From positions 1 to 6,687 of the forward strand of contig CAJKKA010000087.1 in the NCBI GenBank assembly GCA_905200315.1: DNA of 6,687 nt, written 5' to 3'. Positions within the stretch are counted from its first letter, which is position 1. Each line of letters opens with the position of its first letter. Below are positions 1 through 5,303 of the stretch, in pieces. The translations under genes were made by a program, and so were the position numbers. The stretch comes from an uncultured Clostridium sp. Lineage in GTDB: Bacteria > Bacillota_A > Clostridia > TANB77 > CAG-508. The notes below the pieces were generated by a model, which was not told the origin of the DNA, made no database searches, and saw nothing but the letters and a program-made list of their open reading frames with translations.

Positions 1-60
1 ATGTGAGATTACAAATCCGTTATACCTTTAGGTACGCCGACCCCTACATTGTTTGACATT
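1..60 (-). repeat. Long-form dispersed repeat, copy 1 (cut by window edge)
   Basis: Bases 1-48 are identical to bases 575-622 of the copy at 538-633, and the next 12 bases keep the shared flank ending TTTGACATT. The left half of the unit lies outside the window. It contains the small inverted repeat TACC-TTTA-GGTA (23-26 with 31-34) and the CGACC-CCTACA end. It lies 29 bases beyond the stop codon of the Trk/Ktr-type gene, again between genes and in the same orientation as the other copies. I assign it to the minus strand by convention, because TGTAGGGGTCG then reads first along the direction of the genes; no open reading frame is evident in it. Confidence 0.9.
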
Positions 61-89
61 AGTCTTATTTTAATTTGAATGTTTTTTAT

Positions 90-503
90 TTATTTTTCGT
101 TTTCTATTATACTTCTTGCTGTTAATTTTCCTAAATATTCTTCTGGCAGAACAACTTCATTTACTTCTAATTTGCTTAGTATTCTTTTATGTATTTTATC
201 TCCTGCTTTTGCTATTATATAGTTTACTCCTGCTTCTTTTAAAGCTAAGCATGTTATTATGCTTGCAGATATGTCTTCGCCTATTCCAACAACAGCTACA
301 TCGAAGTCTTTTATTGGTAAGCTTTCAAATGCATCTAGTGATGTTACATCTAAACATATTGCTTTTGTTACGAATTTTGCTGCTTTTTCTACTATTTTCA
401 TATTTTTGTCTATTGCTAATACATCTATGTTTGAGTCTTCTAGTTTTTTGGCTACATTCATACCATATGTTCCAAGTCCTATTACTAAACATTGTTTTTT
501 CAT
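90..503 (-). CDS. TrkA/Ktr-type NAD-binding (RCK_N) potassium-uptake regulator, short form
   Basis: The protein has 137 residues and is a single Rossmann domain of the TrkA/KtrA type. The nucleotide-binding loop GLGTYG is at residues 9-14, and an acidic residue ends strand 2 (D32 in VLAID), as expected for NAD(H) or ATP/ADP binding. Later family landmarks follow: VVGIGEDISAS around 71-81, IIAKA at 96-100, KIHKRIL at 103-109 and VVLPEEYLGK at 117-126. In this family such subunits form a cytoplasmic ring that gates a TrkH/KtrB potassium channel. Full-length KtrA/KtrC proteins have about 220 residues with a C-terminal RCK_C ligand domain; this one stops where that domain should begin. The ATG is supported by AAAGGAAG 7 bases upstream (511-518). 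No channel gene is in the window. It may be a natural one-domain regulator or a truncated gene; the fold assignment is firm, the partner is inferred. Confidence 0.85.
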   Translation of the reverse strand: MKKQCLVIGLGTYGMNVAKKLEDSNIDVLAIDKNMKIVEKAAKFVTKAICLDVTSLDAFESLPIKDFDVAVVGIGEDISASIITCLALKEAGVNYIIAKAGDKIHKRILSKLEVNEVVLPEEYLGKLTARSIIENEK

Positions 504-537
504 TTTTCATCTTCCTTTGTTTTTATTTGTAATCTTT

Positions 538-633
538 TTGCGGGTCGTCGAGCATTTCGGAGTTGTTCGAACGTATGTGAGATTACAAATCCGTTATACC
601 TTTAGGTACGCCGACCCCTACACGTTTGACATT
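538..633 (-). repeat. Long-form dispersed repeat, copy 2
   Basis: This unit is nearly identical to the one at 3820-3917: over 540-622 against 3822-3905 I count two substitutions and one single-base indel. It starts TTGCGGGTCG and ends CGACC-CCTACA followed by CGTTTGACATT. Visible inverted repeats are GGGTCG (542-547) with CGACCC (612-617) closing the unit, AACG-T-AT (570-576) with ATCCGTT (589-595) with one mismatch, TACC (597-600) with GGTA (605-608), and the palindrome GTTCGAAC (565-572). It is clearly GC-richer than the surrounding T-rich DNA. It lies between tyrS and the Trk/Ktr-type gene and forms a direct series with the two short units that follow. It contains no convincing reading frame. 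Function unknown; a non-autonomous mobile or REP-like element is the most economical inference. Confidence 0.9.
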
Positions 634-653
634 TTTTATTTTTATATTTTTTA

Positions 654-696
654 TTGCAGGTCGACAGAGGCGTCGACCCCTACATCGTCCGATATT
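654..696 (-). repeat. Short-form hairpin repeat, unit 1
   Basis: The core at 659-684 contains a perfect 7-base-pair stem, GGTCGAC (659-665) with GTCGACC (672-678), and the 6-base loop AGAGGC, followed by CCTACA. The left flank TTGC-A-GGTCG and a diverged right flank (TCGTCCGATATT) align with the ends of the long units, so this looks like a family member with a minimal interior. It matches the neighbouring core at 722-747 at 24 of 26 positions. No T-run follows the stem closely on either strand, so it is not a standard intrinsic terminator. Confidence 0.85.
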
Positions 697-716
697 TTTA
701 TTTTACATTTTTTATA

Positions 717-759
717 TTGCTGGTCGACAGTGGCGTCGATCCCTACAGTGTTTTACATT
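717..759 (-). repeat. Short-form hairpin repeat, unit 2
   Basis: The core GGTCGAC-AGTGGC-GTCGATC (722-741) folds into a 7-base-pair stem with one G-T/U wobble (723 with 740) and a 6-base loop. CCTACA and then GTGTTTTACATT follow, matching the shared right flank of the long units; the left flank is TTGC-T-GGTCG. It lies 63 bases from the same point in the preceding short unit, in the same orientation, and ends 15 bases from the tyrS stop codon. Confidence 0.85.
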
Positions 760-774
760 AATTTTATTATAATG

Positions 775-1986
775 TTATTTTATTGTAATTTTTAAGAATA
801 CGCCTTTTCCTATTTGTAAAATTGCTCCGTTTTCTAGTTCTGTTATACTGTTTATTTCTGTTACTTTTTCGTTATTTATTTTTACTGCTCCTTGCATAAA
901 TAATCTTCTTATTTCACCTTTTGATGCATATTTTTTTGTTGCAAGTATTGCATTTAATAAACTTATTCCTAAATTTTCTGTTTTTTCTACTTCTATTTCT
1001 TCTATATCTTCTGGTGCTTGTTGTTTTTGATATACAGATTTAAAGTGTTCTATTGCATTTTGTGTTTCTTCTTCTGTATGATATAGTTTTGTTATTATTT
1101 CAGCTAATTCCATTTTTATATTTCTTGGATTTTCTCCATTTTTTAGTCTTTCTTCTACTTTTTCAACATCATCTGGATGTTCGTCTGTACATAAATTGTA
1201 ATATTTTATTATTAATTCATCTGGTATTTTCATACATTTTTCATACATTGTGTTTGCATCTTCATTAATTCCTATGTAGTTTCCAAGGCTTTTGCTCATT
1301 TTTTCTACACCATCTAAGCCTTCTAATAATGGCATAAATAATGTTAATTGTGGTTCTTGTTCAAAGTCTTTTTGTATGTTTCTTCCCATAAGAACATTAA
1401 AGGTTTGATCTGTTCCTCCAAGTTCTATATCTGATTTTATTGCAACTGAATCGTAAGCTTGCATTAATGGATAGAAAAATTCGTGAACAGATATTGGCTT
1501 TCCTGTTTCATATCTTTTTTTAAAATCATCTCTTTCTAGCATTCTTGCTACTGTGCATTTTGAAGATAGATTTATTACATCTCTAAAGTCCATTTTTCCA
1601 AGCCATTCACTATTAAATTTAATAACTGTTTTGTCTTTATCTAATATTTTTAGTATTTGTTCTTTATAGGTTTGTGCATTTTCTTCAACTTGCTCTTTTG
1701 TAAGTTGTTTTCTTGTTTTTGATTTTCCTGTTGGGTCTCCTATCATTCCAGTAAAGTCACCAATTATTATTATTGCTTCTGCTCCTAAGTCTTGTAATTG
1801 TTTTATTTTTCTTAAAACAACAGCATGTCCTAAGTGTATATCTGGAGCAGATGGGTCAAGCCCTAATTTTATTCTTAAAGGTCTATTTTCTTTTTCTGCT
1901 GTCTCAAATTTTTTTATTATTTCTGATGTTTCTGTATGGTCTGCTACACCTTTTAAAGTTATTTTTATTTTTTCATTTATATCCAT
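775..1986 (-). CDS. tyrS: Tyrosyl-tRNA synthetase
   Basis: This cytoplasmic class I enzyme joins tyrosine to tRNA-Tyr using ATP. From the ATG at 1986 the protein has 403 residues. The ATP-site HIGH motif appears as HLGH (51-54) after LGLDPSAPDI. The tyrosine/ATP-pocket stretch GGTDQTFNVLMGR starts at 190, KMSKS is at 229-233, and the last 60 or so residues (GEIRRLFMQGAVKINNEKV) form an S4-type RNA-binding domain. The LGLDPSAP and GGTDQ signatures place it nearer the TyrZ-like branch than classic Bacillus TyrS (my judgement; a tree would settle it). The frame also opens at a TTG at 1995, but the Shine-Dalgarno sequence leaves only one base before that codon, so I prefer the ATG. A promoter candidate overlaps the end of truB. 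Only 57 bases separate this start from truB's last base, leaving no room for a T-box leader. Confidence 0.97.
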   Translation of the reverse strand: MDINEKIKITLKGVADHTETSEIIKKFETAEKENRPLRIKLGLDPSAPDIHLGHAVVLRKIKQLQDLGAEAIIIIGDFTGMIGDPTGKSKTRKQLTKEQVEENAQTYKEQILKILDKDKTVIKFNSEWLGKMDFRDVINLSSKCTVARMLERDDFKKRYETGKPISVHEFFYPLMQAYDSVAIKSDIELGGTDQTFNVLMGRNIQKDFEQEPQLTLFMPLLEGLDGVEKMSKSLGNYIGINEDANTMYEKCMKIPDELIIKYYNLCTDEHPDDVEKVEERLKNGENPRNIKMELAEIITKLYHTEEETQNAIEHFKSVYQKQQAPEDIEEIEVEKTENLGISLLNAILATKKYASKGEIRRLFMQGAVKINNEKVTEINSITELENGAILQIGKGVFLKITIK

Positions 1987-1996
1987 TAATTTCAAA

Positions 1997-2004
1997 TCCT
2001 TTCT
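1997..2004 (-). promoter_or_regulatory. Ribosome binding site that decides the tyrS start
   Basis: On the minus strand AGAAAGGA lies 10 bases before the ATG at 1986 but only one base before the alternative TTG at 1995. That spacing makes the TTG start very unlikely and removes three residues (M-K-L) from the longest possible protein. Confidence 0.75.
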
Positions 2005-2018
2005 AATTTTCGAATTAT

Positions 2019-2047
2019 ATTTTAATATTTAACCTTATATTTGTCAA
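2019..2047 (-). promoter_or_regulatory. Candidate sigma-A-type promoter for tyrS
   Basis: On the minus strand a perfect TTGACA (2047-2042) is followed after exactly 17 bases by TAAAAT (2024-2019), a five-of-six match to the -10 consensus. A full TATAAT lies at 2019-2014 but with a 22-base spacer, which is too long. The truB stop codon TGA (2046-2044) is inside the -35 box. Transcription would start near 2012, giving a leader of about 26 bases. AT-rich DNA gives chance -10 matches easily, so the support rests on the -35 box and the spacing. Confidence 0.5.
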
Positions 2048-2898
2048 ACTATTATATCTCTTTTTAATACATTACTTTTTATTGTTCCTGTTCCTATAAA
2101 TTCATTTTTTTCATTATAAATTCTGTATATTCCATCTTCTAACTTAAACTCTAAATTTACTCCATTTAAAAACAGTTTTACTTTCTTGCTATTTAAATTA
2201 ATTAGTTGTTTATCTTTTAAAAATTCTTCTATTGATATTAGAGCTTTTCCTTTTTTGCTTTCTAACTCTTTTAAAGTTATAGCATTTTCTATGTTGAACT
2301 CTCCAACTTCAATTCTTTTTAATTCTTTCATATATCCAACTGTTTCAAGCTTTTCTGCTATATTTTCACATAAAGTTCTAATATATGTTCCTTTTGAGCA
2401 ATGAACTTTGAATGAAATTTCATTATTATTTATATTTAGTAATTCTATACCATAAATTTCTATCTCTCGTGGCTTAATTTCTATTGTTTGTCCTTTTCTT
2501 GCATATTCGTATAGCTTTTTTCCATTTACTTTTATTGCTGAATACATTGGTGGTACTTGTTTGCTTTTTCCAATAAATTCTTTTAAAACTTTAGTTACAT
2601 TTTCTTGAGATAAATTTTCTTTTTTTACATCTTTTTCTTCTGTTATTTTACCTTCAATATCTGCAGTATCTGTTTTTTCTCCTAGTTTTAAGGTTGCTTC
2701 ATATATTTTATTATGATTTATTAAATATTTAGAAAGTTTTGTTCCTTTTCCTAACAATATTGGTAATACTCCAGTTGCATTTGGGTCAAGTGTTCCGGTA
2801 TGACCTACTTTTTTTTCGTTTAATATTTTTTTTACTTTTGCAACTACATCGTGTGATGTATATTCTTTTTCTTTATTTATTATTACAATTCCATCCAT
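2044..2898 (-). CDS. truB: tRNA pseudouridine(55) synthase
   Basis: The enzyme converts uridine 55 in the T-loop of tRNAs to pseudouridine. The 284-residue protein opens with the family's MDGIVIINKEKEYTSHDVV. The catalytic motif GTLDPNATGVLP begins at 35, with D38 as the expected nucleophile. KIYEATLKLGEKTDTAD (64-80), QVPPMYSAIKVNGKKLYEYAR (114-134) and CSKGTYIRTL (167-176) follow, all family landmarks. The last 70 residues are the variable PUA-like tail. The start is supported by AGGA with a 7-base spacer, and that AGGA overlaps the TAG stop of the deacetylase gene upstream, which suggests translational coupling. In many Bacillota truB sits between rbfA and ribF; here it follows a polysaccharide deacetylase and precedes tyrS, so the usual neighbourhood has been lost or rearranged. 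Confidence 0.97.
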   Translation of the reverse strand: MDGIVIINKEKEYTSHDVVAKVKKILNEKKVGHTGTLDPNATGVLPILLGKGTKLSKYLINHNKIYEATLKLGEKTDTADIEGKITEEKDVKKENLSQENVTKVLKEFIGKSKQVPPMYSAIKVNGKKLYEYARKGQTIEIKPREIEIYGIELLNINNNEISFKVHCSKGTYIRTLCENIAEKLETVGYMKELKRIEVGEFNIENAITLKELESKKGKALISIEEFLKDKQLINLNSKKVKLFLNGVNLEFKLEDGIYRIYNEKNEFIGTGTIKSNVLKRDIIV

Positions 2899-2905
2899 TT
2901 TATTT

Positions 2906-2910
2906 TCCTA
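2906..2910 (-). promoter_or_regulatory. truB ribosome binding site overlapping the upstream stop codon
   Basis: The minus strand reads TAGGA: TAG (2910-2908) is the stop of the deacetylase gene and AGGA (2909-2906) is the Shine-Dalgarno core for the truB ATG at 2898, with a 7-base spacer. Ribosomes finishing the first gene end on the start site of the second, which fits coupled translation of one transcript. Confidence 0.7.
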
Positions 2911-3792
2911 TTCTAGTAAATCGTATATATTTTTGAATTCGTATCCTTTTTCACGTAAGTATGATATTAGATTTGGTAGCATTTCGTAGGTTAGTATTTT
3001 ATCTCCTGCGTCATGCATTAAAATTACTACACTATTTTTTTCACCTATTGTGCTTATTGCATTTTGCAACATTTCTTCACTTGTTTTTGCTCCTGCCGCA
3101 TCTGAGGTAAGTGCATTCCAATCTAAGTGCGCCACTCCATTTTGTTCCAAAATTTCTGCTGCTTCTTTTTTTAATTGAGCATGTTTTCCACCTGGCATTC
3201 CTCCTGGAAATCTGAATAAATGTGAACTATATTCTTGATTATCTAGTGCATTTTTTATTGCACTTTCCGTTGCATTAAATTCATCAACAACGCTTTGAGG
3301 TGTTTGATATATACTTGTGTAATTATGGCTATATCCATGATTTGCTATATAATGTCCTTCATTATATTCTCTTTTTACAATATCTGGGCATAATTCAACT
3401 CTACTTCCAAGTAAGAAGAACGTAGCCTTTATATTCTCTTGCTTTAATAAATCTAAAATAAGCGGAGTTACTGTTTTTGAAGGTCCATCATCAAAGGTTA
3501 AAAACACTCTTTTAGCTTCTGAATGATATATGCTACTAATTTGTTCTCTTATATCTTGAGTTTGCTTTTTTGGTTCCTCAAATTCTACCATATGAGCATA
3601 TGATTTTTCTTTTTCAATTATTTTTGATTCTATGATTTTTTCTTTATTATTTAATTTTTCTTTTTTTGCATTTTTATGTGCTATAACACCAGTAATACTC
3701 ATTGCAATAATTAGTATTATAATTATTATTGTAATGATTATTTTTTTTATATTCAACTTCCTTGGTGTTATTTCTACTAAATCTAACATCAT
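2908..3792 (-). CDS. Membrane-anchored polysaccharide deacetylase (NodB/CE4 family)
   Basis: This is a probable metal-dependent deacetylase removing acetyl groups from N-acetylated sugars, most likely in peptidoglycan, outside the membrane. The 294-residue protein has a basic N-terminus, one hydrophobic segment at about 17-38 (an uncleaved anchor or signal peptide), then a Lys/Glu-rich linker to about 90. The NodB domain follows: TFDDGP (99-104) with the catalytic and metal-binding aspartates, HGYSH (152-156) with the two metal-binding histidines, RFPGG (194-198) with the conserved arginine, DWNALTSD (224-231), and LMHD (258-261) with the last catalytic histidine. All five family motifs appear intact. 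The ATG at 3792 has AGGTGA 7 bases upstream. The substrate is not shown: a vegetative N-acetylglucosamine deacetylase (PgdA-like) and a spore-cortex PdaA-like enzyme are both possible. Repeat copy 3 occupies its upstream region. Confidence 0.92.
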   Translation of the reverse strand: MMLDLVEITPRKLNIKKIIITIIIIILIIAMSITGVIAHKNAKKEKLNNKEKIIESKIIEKEKSYAHMVEFEEPKKQTQDIREQISSIYHSEAKRVFLTFDDGPSKTVTPLILDLLKQENIKATFFLLGSRVELCPDIVKREYNEGHYIANHGYSHNYTSIYQTPQSVVDEFNATESAIKNALDNQEYSSHLFRFPGGMPGGKHAQLKKEAAEILEQNGVAHLDWNALTSDAAGAKTSEEMLQNAISTIGEKNSVVILMHDAGDKILTYEMLPNLISYLREKGYEFKNIYDLLE

Positions 3793-3819
3793 CTTTTATT
3801 CACCTAAATTTTTTTGTTT

Positions 3820-3917
3820 TTGCGGGTCGTCGAGCATTTCGGAGTTGTTCGAACGGATGTGAGATTACAAATCCGTTATACCTTTAGGTACTCCGACCAC
3901 CTACAGCGTTTGCCATT
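3820..3917 (-). repeat. Long-form dispersed repeat, copy 3
   Basis: This complete long unit lies between pgi and the deacetylase gene. It starts TTGCGGGTCG and ends CGACC-ACCTACA-GCGTTTGCCATT. Here the middle inverted repeat is perfect: AACGGAT (3852-3858) pairs with ATCCGTT (3871-3877) over a 12-base loop, whereas copy 2 carries one mismatch. The closing stem is GGTCG (3825-3829) with CGACC (3894-3898), and TACC (3879-3882) pairs with GGTA (3887-3890). Its end next to the deacetylase is 28 bases from that gene's start codon, so any promoter for the gene would lie inside or beyond the repeat. Confidence 0.9.
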
Positions 3918-3940
3918 TATTATTCACGATATTAAATTGT

Positions 3941-3967
3941 TTTATAATTATGTTTTTTAATTATAAA
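3941..3967 (-). other. AT-only stem-loop just after pgi
   Basis: TTTATAATTA (3941-3950) and TAATTATAAA (3958-3967) form a perfect 10-base-pair inverted repeat with a 7-base loop, starting 8 bases beyond the pgi stop codon. It is where a terminator would be, but the stem has no G-C pairs and no T-run follows it in the direction of transcription. It could be a weak 3'-end or RNA-protecting structure, or chance in AT-rich DNA. Confidence 0.35.
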
Positions 3968-3974
3968 TGTTAAT

Positions 3975-5288
3975 TTATTTTGTGTAACCTGGCTTTTCTA
4001 ACATTTGAAACATATTTGTTTTGTATTTTTCTACTCCGGGTTGATTGAATGGATTTACTCCTAGTAAACTTCCTGACATTGCACATGCAAGTTCAAAGAA
4101 ATATATTAAATGTCCTATTGTTTCTTCGTTTAATTTTTCTATATTTATTAAAATATTGGGTACATCATCATCTACATGTGCTTTTATTGTTGCTTTCATA
4201 GCGGTTTTATTTACATAGTCTATTGTCTTTCCTTTTAAATAGTTTAATCCATCTAAGTTATCTTCGTCTGCTTTTATTCGTATATCTGTATTATTTTTTT
4301 CTATATTTAACACAGTTTCAAATAAATTACGTCTTCCTTGTTGTATGTATTGACCTATTGAATGTAAGTCTGTTGTAAATTCTGCTCCTGTTGGAAATAT
4401 TCCTTTATTTTCTTTTCCTTCGCTTTCTGCATATAGTTGTTTCCACCATTCTATAAAATAGTGTAATTTTGGTTGATAGTCTACTAGTATTTCTATGTTT
4501 TTCTTATTTTTATATAGAATATTTCTTGCAACTGCATATTGATAACATTCGTTATATTTTAAATTGCTGTCTGCATATTTTTCTTGTGCTTCTAATGCTC
4601 CTGCCATTAATTTGTCTATGTTAATTCCTGCCGTTGCAATTGGAAGAAGTCCTACCGCTGTAAGTACTGAATATCTTCCCCCTACATTGTCTGGTACTAC
4701 AAATTTTTCGTATCCTTCTTCATCTGCAAGTTGTTTTAATGCTCCTTTTTGCTTATCTGTTGTAACATAAATTCTGCTTCTTGCTTCTGCTATTCCATAT
4801 CTGTTTTCTAAGCATTCTCTAAATATTCTAAATGCTATGGCAGGTTCTGTTGTTGTTCCAGATTTTGATATTACATTAATTGAAAAATCCCTATCTTCAA
4901 TAAATTCTATAACATCATTTATGTAATCTGGATTCATATTGTTTCCTACAAATATTATTTTAGGAAATTTTGAATCATCATCTGAAATTGAGTTTGTAAA
5001 TGTATTTGTTAAAGCTTCTATAACTGCTCTTGCGCCTAAATACGAACCACCTATTCCTATTACTACTAATACATCTGAATCATTTTTTATTTTATTTGCT
5101 ACTTTTTTTATTCTAGAGAATTCTTCTCTATTGTAATTTGTTGGCAATGATAGCCAACCCAAAAATTCTGAATCGATTTTTTCTTTTAAATAAAAGCTTT
5201 CATGTATTCTTATTATATCTTTTTCATATTCTTGTATTTGTGTTTGTTCTATTCCTGAATATTTTAAATCTACTTTTATATTAGCCAT
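3975..5288 (-). CDS. pgi: Glucose-6-phosphate isomerase
   Basis: The enzyme interconverts glucose 6-phosphate and fructose 6-phosphate in the cytoplasm, for glycolysis and gluconeogenesis. The 437-residue protein has the compact bacterial form (Bacillus Pgi is about 450). Landmarks: [12 protein letters not shown] (77-88), the sugar-phosphate loop [10 protein letters not shown] (141-150), the first family signature within [19 protein letters not shown] (198-216), the catalytic glutamate region YAESEGK with E290 as probable base, [10 protein letters not shown] with the conserved H309, and the second signature [18 protein letters not shown] (406-423) containing the active-site lysine. No key residue seems missing. 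AAGGAG (5302-5297) lies 8 bases before the ATG and starts right after the cysS stop, so cysS and pgi are very probably one transcript. Pairing a glycolytic enzyme with CysRS has no evident functional reason. Confidence 0.97.
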   Translation of the reverse strand: MANIKVDLKYSGIEQTQIQEYEKDIIRIHESFYLKEKIDSEFLGWLSLPTNYNREEFSRIKKVANKIKNDSDVLVVIGIGGSYLGARAVIEALTNTFTNSISDDDSKFPKIIFVGNNMNPDYINDVIEFIEDRDFSINVISKSGTTTEPAIAFRIFRECLENRYGIAEARSRIYVTTDKQKGALKQLADEEGYEKFVVPDNVGGRYSVLTAVGLLPIATAGINIDKLMAGALEAQEKYADSNLKYNECYQYAVARNILYKNKKNIEILVDYQPKLHYFIEWWKQLYAESEGKENKGIFPTGAEFTTDLHSIGQYIQQGRRNLFETVLNIEKNNTDIRIKADEDNLDGLNYLKGKTIDYVNKTAMKATIKAHVDDDVPNILINIEKLNEETIGHLIYFFELACAMSGSLLGVNPFNQPGVEKYKTNMFQMLEKPGYTK

Positions 5289-5296
5289 AACAATTT

Positions 5297-5302
5297 CTCC
5301 TT
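5297..5302 (-). promoter_or_regulatory. pgi ribosome binding site in the cysS-pgi gap
   Basis: AAGGAG on the minus strand is the strongest Shine-Dalgarno sequence in the window, 8 bases before the pgi ATG. It occupies most of the 15-base gap after the cysS stop codon, leaving no room for a separate pgi promoter within the gap. Confidence 0.75.
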
Positions 5303-5303
5303 T

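Noticed and set aside
325..510. Minus-strand frame starting at the ATG at 510, just before the Trk/Ktr-type start
   Set aside because: It is out of frame with a well-conserved domain, and its ATG directly follows the AGGAAG core with no spacer, whereas the ATG at 503 has a 7-base spacer.
625..633. TTTGACATT at the repeat ends as an outward plus-strand -35 box
   Set aside because: No convincing -10 box at 16-18 bases follows in a consistent way, and there are no plus-strand genes to serve.
654..759. Short hairpin repeats as rho-independent terminators of tyrS
   Set aside because: The stems are good, but on neither strand does a T-run follow closely; on the gene strand the next bases are TGCAATAAAAAA or similar.
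1..759. Repeats as a CRISPR array
   Set aside because: There are too few units of differing lengths, the spacers are low-complexity T-rich DNA that resemble each other, and no cas genes are visible.
259..795. Plus-strand open frame of 178 codons across the repeats
   Set aside because: It overlaps the Trk/Ktr-type gene antisense, then runs through repeat and T-rich DNA, and has no recognisable domain or ribosome site.
1053..2006. Leu- and Phe-rich plus-strand frames opposite tyrS, cysS and other genes
   Set aside because: They are antisense shadows of A-rich coding strands, giving repetitive hydrophobic sequences without ribosome sites or known domains.
3873..3880. TATAAC within the long repeat as a -10 box for the deacetylase gene
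   Set aside because: No acceptable -35 box lies 16-18 bases upstream; the match is one short AT-rich hexamer.
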